6,046 nt of DNA from CAZZKF01 sp964654995. GTDB lineage: Bacteria > Pseudomonadota > Alphaproteobacteria > CAZZKF01. This document shows, piece after piece, positions 1 to 6,046 of this stretch. Both the position numbers and the translations under genes were made by a program. The stretch is taken from positions 1 through 6,046 of the forward strand of contig CAZZKF010000103.1 of assembly GCA_964654995.1 (NCBI GenBank). The letters run 5' to 3'. The notes under the pieces were generated by a model, which was not told where the DNA came from, ran no database searches, and worked only from the letters and a program-made list of their open reading frames with translations. How positions within the stretch are numbered: the stretch's first letter is position 1; each line of letters starts with the position of its first letter.

Positions 1-1517
<1,517 letters not shown>

Positions 1518-1520
1518 GGG

Positions 1521-1542
1521 CTGCCCCAAGGCTTTCGGGCAG
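1521..1542 (+). other. Small hairpin just after carB
   Basis: A perfect 6-bp inverted repeat (CTGCCC at 1521-1526, GGGCAG at 1537-1542) closes a 10-base loop four bases after the carB stop codon. No T-run follows, so it is not a canonical intrinsic terminator. It could protect the carB 3' end or be chance in GC-rich DNA. Confidence 0.35.
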
Positions 1543-1547
1543 AGGTC

Positions 1548-1570
1548 GGCGGTGCGCCGTGCGCACGGCC
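1548..1570 (+). other. Strong GC hairpin in the carB-greA gap
   Basis: GTGCGC (1552-1557) and GCGCAC (1561-1566) form a perfect stem around a 3-base CGT loop. After one G-G mismatch the stem continues with GGC (1548-1550) pairing GCC (1568-1570), giving nine pairs in 23 bases. A run of five T lies at 1579-1583, eight bases past the stem, which is too far for a textbook intrinsic terminator. It may be a weak terminator/attenuator, a processing site separating carB from greA mRNA, or part of the greA leader. The structure is seen directly; its role is inferred. Confidence 0.5.
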
Positions 1571-1605
1571 AAGGTGAGTTTTTGCGGGAAACGGCACACA
1601 GGATC

Positions 1606-2079
1606 ATGGAACGGATTCCGATGACCGCCGCGGGGCTGCAGCGCCTCGAGGAAGAGCTAAAAAGACTGAAAAACGTCGAGCGGCCAAGCGTCATTCAGGC
1701 GATTGCCGATGCCCGCGACCACGGGGATCTGTCGGAAAACGCCGAGTATCACGCCGCCAAGGAGCGCCAGGGCTTCATCGAGGCCCGGGTCCTCGAGCTC
1801 GAGGACCGGATTCGCCGCGCCCAGGTGATCGATGTCGAGGCGCTCTCGGGCGATACCGTGAAATTCGGCGCCGTCGTCCGGGTTGCCGACATCGATACCG
1901 ATGCCGAGGTCGAATATCAGATCGTCGGCGAACATGAGTCCGATGTGAGCACCGGGCGCCTGTCGGTGTCATCGCCGCTGGCCCGGGCGCTGATCGGCAA
2001 ATCGGTGGGCGACGAGGTCGAGGTGGTGACCCCGGGCGGGCGCCGCGGCTACGAAATCCTCAGCATCTCATACGGATAG
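1606..2079 (+). CDS. greA: Transcription elongation factor GreA
   Basis: GreA enters the RNA polymerase secondary channel and stimulates cleavage of backtracked transcripts, rescuing stalled complexes. The 157-residue product is full length for the family. It has an N-terminal antiparallel coiled coil (residues about 1-75) whose tip reads RDHGDLSENAEYHAAKE, carrying the acidic residues Asp41 and Glu44 that hold the catalytic metal in known GreA. The C-terminal FKBP-like domain includes SGDTVKFGA, SPLARALIGK and VGDEVEV.TPGG. ATG at 1606 is chosen because it gives MERIPMT, the usual start in alphaproteobacterial GreA. The frame stays open further upstream into carB, but that stretch has no family similarity. 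The ribosome site is weak (AGGA at 1600-1603, only two bases from ATG). The next ATG, at 1621, would remove just five residues. The gene is same-strand with carB and convergent with the following regulator. Confidence 0.97.
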   Translation: MERIPMTAAGLQRLEEELKRLKNVERPSVIQAIADARDHGDLSENAEYHAAKERQGFIEARVLELEDRIRRAQVIDVEALSGDTVKFGAVVRVADIDTDAEVEYQIVGEHESDVSTGRLSVSSPLARALIGKSVGDEVEVVTPGGRRGYEILSISYG

Positions 2080-2099
2080 GCCGGCGGCCTACCGCCGGC
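2077..2099 (+). other. Hairpin abutting the greA stop, with two exclusive folds
   Basis: GCCGGCGG (2080-2087) and CCGCCGGC (2092-2099) form a perfect 8-bp stem with a CCTA loop, starting at the base after the greA stop. The same bases can instead pair TAGGCC (2077-2082) with GGCCTA (2086-2091) around GGC. No T-run follows. It most likely stabilises the greA mRNA 3' end or helps the terminator just downstream. Confidence 0.5.
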
Positions 2100-2125
2100 G
2101 GTTCGGCCAGCGCGCGACACCGGCA

Positions 2126-2149
2126 CCGGGCGAAAGCCCGGGGTGTTTT
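2126..2149 (+). terminator. Intrinsic terminator of greA
   Basis: A 6-bp stem, CCGGGC (2126-2131) and GCCCGG (2136-2141), is capped by a GAAA tetraloop. Four T residues follow at 2146-2149, after GGTG. The hairpin plus T-run is oriented to stop rightward transcription leaving greA. On the opposite strand no T-run follows the stem, so it is unlikely to terminate the converging regulator gene. The short T-run makes it moderate in strength by sequence alone. Confidence 0.7.
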
Positions 2150-2167
2150 CGTTCGCGCCCGCAGATG

Positions 2168-2695
2168 TCAGACGAGGCCGCCGGCGTGACGCGGGCGATG
2201 GGGCGCCTCGCCGGTGCCGCCCGGGCCTTCGAGCGGCACGCCGGGGACATTCTTGGCACTGCGAATGGTCAGCGCCGTTTTCACACTCGCCACATTCGGC
2301 GCCGGCGTCAGATGCGAGGTCAGGAAGGTCTGGAACTCGTTGAGGTCGCGGGCGACGATCTTCAGGATAAAATCGATCTCGCCGTTGAGCATGTAGCATT
2401 CGCGCACCATCGGCCATTCCGAGACCAGATGCTCGAAGGCCACGAGATCGCTTTCCGCCTGGCTGTGCAGGCCGATCATCGCAAACACCGTGATCTCGAA
2501 ACCGAGCAGCTTGCCGTCGAGGTCGGCGTGATATCCCTGAATGAACCCGGCCTCTTCCAGCGCCCGGACGCGGCGCAGACAGGGCGGTGCCGAAATGCCC
2601 ACCCGACGTGCCAGTTCCACATTGGTGATCCGCCCGTCCTCCTGCAGGATCTGAAGGATATGGCGGTCGATATCGTCGAGTTTGTCGTACTTCAT
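2168..2695 (-). CDS. Lrp/AsnC-family transcriptional regulator
   Basis: This is a feast/famine-type DNA-binding regulator, normally a dimer or octamer whose C-terminal RAM domain senses amino acids or related ligands. The 175-residue product opens with the family start LDDIDRHILQILQEDGR. A winged helix-turn-helix follows (helices near residues 25-32 and 36-47; ELARRVGISAPPCLRRVRALEEAG). The RAM domain runs from about residue 65 to 150, with RECYMLNGEIDFILKIVA and LTPAPNVASVKTALTIR. Family members usually end near PGVPLE, here residue 156. The remaining 19 residues are a Gly/Pro/His/Arg-rich tail unlike the rest. The ATG at 2695 has a strong Shine-Dalgarno sequence and a matching promoter. The gene converges on greA and diverges from the kinase-like gene. 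Its ligand and targets cannot be read from sequence, so no symbol is given. Confidence 0.95.
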   Translation of the reverse strand: MKYDKLDDIDRHILQILQEDGRITNVELARRVGISAPPCLRRVRALEEAGFIQGYHADLDGKLLGFEITVFAMIGLHSQAESDLVAFEHLVSEWPMVRECYMLNGEIDFILKIVARDLNEFQTFLTSHLTPAPNVASVKTALTIRSAKNVPGVPLEGPGGTGEAPHRPRHAGGLV

Positions 2696-2701
2696 GCTTC
2701 C

Positions 2702-2706
2702 CCTCC
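2702..2706 (-). promoter_or_regulatory. Shine-Dalgarno of the Lrp-family gene
   Basis: On the minus strand GGAGG sits six bases before the ATG at 2695, inside the purine run AAGGGGAGGGGAAGC. It is the strongest ribosome site near this frame and fixes the start codon. Confidence 0.85.
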
Positions 2707-2716
2707 CCTTCGGGAA

Positions 2717-2762
2717 GTCAAAAGATTATACCCCTATCCCGAAGATTAAGGAAATTAAATTA
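2717..2762. promoter_or_regulatory. AT-rich island with ATTA repeats, candidate Lrp autoregulatory site
   Basis: This is the most AT-rich stretch of the window and lies over the regulator's own promoter. ATTA occurs at 2725-2728, 2745-2748, 2754-2757 and 2759-2762, the first two inside AGATTA copies exactly 20 bases apart. Lrp-family proteins typically bind several degenerate AT-rich sites spaced by helical turns and often repress their own genes. The pattern is seen; operator function is inferred. Confidence 0.45.
2725..2753 (-). promoter_or_regulatory. Minus-strand promoter of the Lrp-family gene
   Basis: A perfect TATAAT -10 lies on the minus strand (bases 2730 down to 2725). Transcription would start near 2718, giving a leader of about 22 bases that holds just the ribosome site. 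The -35 at 17-base spacing (2753 to 2748, TTCCTT) is a poor match to TTGACA, so an activator or the AT-rich upstream DNA may be needed. Confidence 0.65.
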
Positions 2763-2834
2763 CCGGGGGGTCAATGGCCAGCCCGGCTCCCGATGCGTTC
2801 CCGCACAACGGTCTATCGCCGGCAACGGCCGGCC

Positions 2835-2843
2835 TGATATACT
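2835..2843 (+). promoter_or_regulatory. Candidate extended -10 promoter for the kinase-like gene
   Basis: TGATATACT matches the extended -10 form TGnTATAAT with one mismatch. It would start transcription near 2850, leaving a leader of about 36 bases. No TTGACA-like -35 is present at 17-18 bases, which extended -10 promoters can tolerate. It is the best rightward promoter in the divergent gap, but unproven. Confidence 0.45.
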
Positions 2844-2877
2844 CGGGACGGATTCATCGGGTACTCGGGACATCGGG
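2841..2877 (+). repeat. Short direct repeats in the kinase gene leader
   Basis: ACTCGGGAC occurs at 2841-2849 and 2863-2871, 22 bases apart, and CATCGGG at 2855-2861 and 2871-2877. The block reads as a 22-base unit followed by a second copy with an internal deletion. It overlaps and follows the candidate -10, where an operator or leader element would act. It also contains the only ribosome-site-like bases before the gene (GGG at 2875-2877). Confidence 0.6.
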
Positions 2878-2885
2878 CTGCAATC

Positions 2886-4889
2886 ATGGTGCAGGACAGG
2901 GACCAGGCTATCGACAAGCCCGCCCGCGAGCGGGCGCGGCCCGGCACCTTGCGCAATGTCCTGTTCGACCGGATCGTCGAATTGCTGCTCGGCGACGCGC
3001 CGCCAGGGGAGACGGAAGCCCGGGCGCTGCTGGACACTTTGGCGCGCCTGCTGCCCACCCTGCCGCTCGATGAACGCAAGGCTCTGGCGCTCAGGCTGAC
3101 CCGCGATCCGGCGCCGCCGGCGGCGCTTGCCGGTCTGCTGGCCCGTGACGACATCGCCGTCGCCCGGATGATTCTCGAAAGTGCCCTGCCGCTTGATCCC
3201 GAAGACCTGAAGGAGATCGCCGCCCATGGCAGCGATGCCCACCGCCTGGCCCTGGCCGGGCGCGCCGACCTGACCGCGCCGGTCACCGAGGTCCTGATCG
3301 AACATGGCAACGCGGCGGTGGTCGAGCGCCTGGTCACCAACCCGCAAGCCGCCTTCTCGCTCACCGCGCTGGCCCGGCTGGCTGCCGATTTCCGCCATAT
3401 CGAGGCGGTCGAGGCATTCCTCAACCAGAGCCTGGGCGCGCATGACCGGGCCGGGCTCGAACCGGCACAGGCAGCAGACACGGCCGGCGATGAAGCCGGC
3501 GATACCGGCAGCGGGGAGACGCCCGCGCCGGCCAGACCCCAGGGCGAGGCATCGGCGACAGCGCCCGAGACGGCCGCGGAGGCCCCTGAAAAGGCCGGCA
3601 CCCGGCCCGAGGTCATCGCCCTCGACCAGATCGCCCCGTCCGAGCGGGCGCTGCGCGAATCGCTGATGCGCTCGGCGGCGGAGGTCTCACGGACCAGCGA
3701 TTTCGCCCGCGCCGCCGCCGACTGGTCGTGGGAAACCGACGCCGACGGGCGGATCATCTATCTCTCGGACCATGCGATCACCGCCTTCGGGCTGCCGCCG
3801 GCGGCGATGCGCGGGGCACGGCTGACCGAATTCGGGCGGTTCCTGCCCGGCGGCTCGCGCTATCGCGACGCCGGCGAGGCCATGGCCCGGCACATTCCGT
3901 TCCGCGAGGCGCCGTTCGAGGCACGCCGCGAATCCGGCGAGCGGACCCGCTGGCTGCTCAACGGCGTGCCGCTGTTCGACCTGCCCAGCGGCGCCTTTCG
4001 CGGCTATCGCGGCACCGCCATCGCCGACGATCGCGCCGGCGCCCTGGACGACGTGGACGACGAGGAGCGCCAGGCGCTGGAGCAGCAGATTTCCGAGCTT
4101 GAAGAACGCCATGCCAGCCTCTCGGGCGAGCTCGAGGCCGCCCATCAGGCCAGCCTGCAATATGCCGACCGGCTGGCCGGGCTGACCCACGAGCTGCGCA
4201 CGCCCCTGAATGCCATCATCGGTTTCTCCGAGATCATCGCCCACACGACACCGGGCACCGACGAGGAAAAATATCACGCGCCGGCGCAGGCCATCCGCGA
4301 TGCCGCCTGGCAGTTGAACGCGCTGGTCGGCGACGCGCTGATCAGTGCCCGGGTGGATGCCGGCGTCCTCAAGATCGACAACAAGCCCTTGCTCGTCGAC
4401 CGTGTCGTCGATGCGGCGATTGCCGAGGTCCTGGCGCGGGCGAACCGGCGCGGCGTCACCATCAATCTGACCCGTATGGGCAGCGGGCTGGAGATCACCA
4501 GCGACGAGGACTGGGTCAAGGACGTGATCGGCCGGCTGCTCGGCCATGCCGTCGAAGAGGCGCCGCGAAGCAGCGCCATTGCGCTTACTGTTGCCCCCGA
4601 CGAGGCCGGTGTCATCCGCATCTCGGTCGAATACGATGCGCCCTGCCCGCCCGGCGGCGTGGAGGCGCTGTTCCGCAAGCTCGAGCCGATGGCCGGCGAT
4701 AATGGCGGCGGCTTGCGGGTCGGGCGCGCCTTTTCGCTGGCGCTGGCCCGCGATATCGCCCGCTACATGGGCGGCGAGGTCGAGGCCGCATGCGACGAGC
4801 GCAAGACCCGCATTCTCTACCGCCTGGCATCGGCGGCCCCGGCGGCCGCCGGTCAGACCGGTCTTGCATCGGCCGGGGCAACCTCGTAA
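2886..4889 (+). CDS. Soluble DUF2336-PAS-HisKA protein with degenerate ATPase domain
   Basis: A 667-residue cytoplasmic signalling protein with no signal peptide or membrane segment. Residues about 25-183 are a helical HEAT-like region resembling alphaproteobacterial DUF2336 (LLARDDIAVARMILE, GSDAHRLALAGRADLT, VERLVTNPQAAFS). A Pro/Ala/Glu-rich linker runs to about 240. A PAS domain spans about 272-380 (WSWETDADGRIIYLSD). A coiled coil (about 390-432) leads into a HisKA dimerisation helix with an intact H-box, HELRTPLNAIIGFSE: His435 phospho-acceptor, Glu436, Thr439. The following HATPase-like region (about 505-655) is degenerate. The N-box has His554 where Asn normally binds magnesium, the G1 box is DAPCPP (584-589) without glycines, and the G2 region reads GGGLRVGRAFSLAL. 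ATP-driven autophosphorylation is therefore doubtful; phosphotransfer, phosphatase or scaffolding roles are alternatives. The start is fixed by an in-frame TGA at 2835 with no other start codon between; the ribosome site is weak. trxB follows after 60 bases. Confidence 0.92.
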   Translation: MVQDRDQAIDKPARERARPGTLRNVLFDRIVELLLGDAPPGETEARALLDTLARLLPTLPLDERKALALRLTRDPAPPAALAGLLARDDIAVARMILESALPLDPEDLKEIAAHGSDAHRLALAGRADLTAPVTEVLIEHGNAAVVERLVTNPQAAFSLTALARLAADFRHIEAVEAFLNQSLGAHDRAGLEPAQAADTAGDEAGDTGSGETPAPARPQGEASATAPETAAEAPEKAGTRPEVIALDQIAPSERALRESLMRSAAEVSRTSDFARAAADWSWETDADGRIIYLSDHAITAFGLPPAAMRGARLTEFGRFLPGGSRYRDAGEAMARHIPFREAPFEARRESGERTRWLLNGVPLFDLPSGAFRGYRGTAIADDRAGALDDVDDEERQALEQQISELEERHASLSGELEAAHQASLQYADRLAGLTHELRTPLNAIIGFSEIIAHTTPGTDEEKYHAPAQAIRDAAWQLNALVGDALISARVDAGVLKIDNKPLLVDRVVDAAIAEVLARANRRGVTINLTRMGSGLEITSDEDWVKDVIGRLLGHAVEEAPRSSAIALTVAPDEAGVIRISVEYDAPCPPGGVEALFRKLEPMAGDNGGGLRVGRAFSLALARDIARYMGGEVEAACDERKTRILYRLASAAPAAAGQTGLASAGATS

Positions 4890-4932
4890 GAACCGGATAA
4901 ACAAGGCGCTCGGGACGGTCACTGCCGGCCCT

Positions 4933-4942
4933 GGGGAAGGAG
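4933..4942 (+). promoter_or_regulatory. Strong Shine-Dalgarno of trxB
   Basis: GGGGAAGGAG ends seven bases before the trxB ATG at 4950. It is the strongest plus-strand ribosome site in the window and suggests high translation of trxB, independent of the kinase gene upstream. The rest of the 60-base gap shows no terminator and no clear promoter. Confidence 0.85.
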
Positions 4943-4949
4943 TTTTGCC

Positions 4950-5918
4950 ATGTCGACAGCGCGGCCCGTCAAGGTTTTGATCATCGGTTCAGGCCCCGCC
5001 GGCTATACCGCGGCGATCTATGCGGCGCGCGCCTGCCTCGAGCCGGTGCTCATTCAGGGTACCGAGCCGGGCGGCCAGTTGACGATCACCACCGAGGTCG
5101 AGAACTTCCCCGGTTTTGCCGAGCCGGTCCAGGGCCCGTGGCTGATGGAGCAGATGCGCGATCAGGCCGCCAACGTCGGCGCCGAGCTCATCTCCGATAC
5201 CGTCGTCGCGGTCGATCTCGGCCACCGGCCGTATCAGATCGCCTGCGATTCCGGCGCCCGCTTCGCGGCGGAATCGGTGATCATCTGCACCGGCGCCCAG
5301 GCCCGCTGGCTGGGGCTGGCCAGCGAAGACAGGTTCAAGGGCTTCGGCGTCTCGGCCTGCGCCACCTGCGACGGATTCTTCTACCGCGGCAAGGAGGTGG
5401 TGGTGGTCGGCGGCGGCAATACGGCGGTGGAAGAGGCGCTTTTTCTCACCAATTTCGCCACCCGGGTGCGCCTGATCCACCGCCGCGACGCGCTCCGCGC
5501 CGAGAAGATCCTGCAGCAGCGCCTGTTCGCCAATGACAAGATCGAGGTCATCTGGGACAGCGTGGTGGAGGATATTCTCGGCACCGACGATCCCCTGGGC
5601 GTCACCGGCGTGCGGCTGCGCAATGTCAAGACCGGCGAGACCCGGGAGCTCGCCACCCACGGCGTGTTCATCGCCATCGGGCATACGCCGGCGACCGAAC
5701 TGTTCAAGGGCCAGCTCGAGATGGATGCCGGCGGCTACATCCTGACCGCGCCGGATTCGACCGCGACCAGCGTCGCCGGCGTGTTTGCCGCCGGCGATGT
5801 CAAGGACAAGGTGTTCCGACAGGCGGTCACGGCCGCCGGCATGGGCTGCATGGCGGCGCTCGAGGCCGAGCAGTTCCTGGCCGCGCAAGCCGCCGATCAG
5901 ACCGCCGCCGCCGAATAG
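4950..5918 (+). CDS. trxB: Thioredoxin-disulfide reductase
   Basis: TrxB passes electrons from NADPH via FAD and a redox-active disulfide to thioredoxin, maintaining cytoplasmic thiol balance and supplying ribonucleotide reductase and peroxide defence. The 322-residue product is the usual length for the bacterial low-molecular-weight enzyme. It has the FAD-binding GSGPAG at residues 13-18, GGQLTITTEVENFPGF, and the active-site CATC (Cys137 and Cys140). The NADPH-binding GGGNTA starts at residue 154, and the 2'-phosphate-binding HRRxxxR at 177-183 argues for NADPH over NADH. The C-terminal FAD segment is AAGDVKDKVFRQ (Gly282-Asp283). All catalytic residues are present. It lies 60 bases after the kinase-like gene and 75 before a LysR gene on the same strand, so co-transcription is likely. 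The Ala-rich C-terminal tail is unremarkable. Confidence 0.98.
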   Translation: MSTARPVKVLIIGSGPAGYTAAIYAARACLEPVLIQGTEPGGQLTITTEVENFPGFAEPVQGPWLMEQMRDQAANVGAELISDTVVAVDLGHRPYQIACDSGARFAAESVIICTGAQARWLGLASEDRFKGFGVSACATCDGFFYRGKEVVVVGGGNTAVEEALFLTNFATRVRLIHRRDALRAEKILQQRLFANDKIEVIWDSVVEDILGTDDPLGVTGVRLRNVKTGETRELATHGVFIAIGHTPATELFKGQLEMDAGGYILTAPDSTATSVAGVFAAGDVKDKVFRQAVTAAGMGCMAALEAEQFLAAQAADQTAAAE

Positions 5919-5922
5919 AGCA

Positions 5923-5943
5923 CCCGGCCCGCGGCCAGCCGGG
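5923..5943 (+). other. Hairpin in the trxB-LysR gap
   Basis: CCCGGC (5923-5928) and GCCGGG (5938-5943) form a 6-bp stem with a 9-base loop just after the trxB stop. No T-run follows, so readthrough into the LysR gene is expected. Confidence 0.35.
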
Positions 5944-5964
5944 CGCGAGCTGCGAGAAGCGATC

Positions 5965-5979
5965 CCCGATCCTTTCGGG
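5965..5979 (+). other. Small hairpin before the LysR ribosome site
   Basis: CCCGA (5965-5969) and TCGGG (5975-5979) form a 5-bp stem with a TCCTT loop, ending three bases before the GAGGTG ribosome site. It could modestly affect translation or be incidental. Confidence 0.25.
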
Positions 5980-5982
5980 TGC

Positions 5983-5988
5983 GAGGTG
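5983..5988 (+). promoter_or_regulatory. Shine-Dalgarno of the LysR-family gene
   Basis: GAGGTG lies five bases before the ATG at 5994 and supports that start codon. Confidence 0.7.
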
Positions 5989-5993
5989 TGGCC

Positions 5994-6046
5994 ATGGACT
6001 GGAACCGATTGCGGATTTTTCATGCTGCCGCCCAGAGCGGCAGCTT
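5994..6046 (+). CDS. LysR-family transcriptional regulator, N-terminus only (cut by window edge)
   Basis: Only 17 complete codons are visible, reading MDWNRLRIFHAAAQSGS, followed by two bases of the next codon. This is the typical opening of a LysR-type helix-turn-helix: a start segment, then LRIFHAAAxxGSF leading into the first DNA-binding helices. It closely resembles the start of the alphaproteobacterial LsrB/VtlR group (recalled as MDWDKLRIFHAAAEAGSF), members of which act in oxidative-stress, envelope and host-interaction control. From memory, Sinorhizobium lsrB sits beside trxB, which agrees with the arrangement here. Family assignment is good despite the short stretch; the subgroup is an inference, so no symbol is given. 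It probably shares a transcript with trxB, 75 bases upstream. Confidence 0.82.
   Translation, partial: MDWNRLRIFHAAAQSGS

Noticed and set aside
2165..2749. 194-codon plus-strand open frame across the Lrp-family gene
   Set aside because: It would run through the regulator's promoter and ribosome site. The minus strand has the full helix-turn-helix and RAM motifs with a proper start.
2760..3757. Two overlapping open frames antisense to the 5' part of the kinase-like gene
   Set aside because: Arg/Ser/Ala-rich or Gln/Arg/Gly-rich translations with no family features. The plus-strand frame carries the DUF2336-like pattern over the same bases.
3687..4922. Long open frame antisense to the kinase-like gene (411 codons, minus strand)
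   Set aside because: It mirrors the GC-rich coding strand, has low-complexity Gly/Ala/Arg composition and no recognisable domain, and the plus-strand frame has clear PAS and HisKA motifs.
5923..5943. Hairpin after trxB as an intrinsic terminator
   Set aside because: Short stem, 9-base loop and no following T-run. The next gene starts only 75 bases downstream of trxB with its own ribosome site.
4989..6023. 344-codon minus-strand open frame across trxB
   Set aside because: It is an antisense shadow of trxB, whose FAD, NADPH and CATC motifs are all intact on the plus strand.

Overview
The window is a GC-rich chromosomal segment from an alphaproteobacterium. It carries the C-terminal half of carB, then greA, a convergent Lrp/AsnC-family regulator, a soluble PAS/histidine-kinase-type protein, trxB, and the first 17 codons of a LysR-family regulator. 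From memory, this grouping (carB, greA, Lrp, kinase, trxB, LysR) is typical of Alphaproteobacteria. The individual proteins also read like alphaproteobacterial versions: a GreA starting MERIPMT, a DUF2336-type helical domain, and a LysR start resembling the LsrB/VtlR group. The order within the class cannot be fixed from this window.

Layout: 1-1517 is the 3' half of carB, reading rightwards. An 88-base gap with a strong imperfect hairpin leads into greA (1606-2079, +). greA ends at a GC hairpin that abuts its stop codon, followed by a GAAA-loop intrinsic terminator at 2126-2149. The lrp-like gene (2695 to 2168, -) converges on greA. A 190-base divergent region (2696-2885) holds a clear minus-strand promoter with a perfect TATAAT in an AT-rich island, plus a plausible extended -10 promoter and a direct-repeat cluster facing rightwards. 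From there the kinase-like gene (2886-4889), trxB (4950-5918) and the LysR gene (5994 to beyond the window end) run in the same direction with gaps of 60 and 75 bases, consistent with one transcription unit. No gene-free stretch reaches 300 bases.

How the genes fit: carB is core arginine/pyrimidine biosynthesis and greA is transcript-cleavage housekeeping. The right half looks like a regulatory and redox block: thioredoxin reductase beside a putative LsrB/VtlR-type regulator, preceded by a cytoplasmic signalling protein. That protein is the most unusual item. It has an intact phospho-accepting H-box (His435), but its ATP-binding N, G1 and G2 boxes are degenerate, so it may be a pseudokinase or a phosphotransfer/phosphatase protein rather than an autokinase. 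Its only two cysteines lie in that degenerate domain. There is no mobile element, CRISPR array, tRNA or rRNA in the window.
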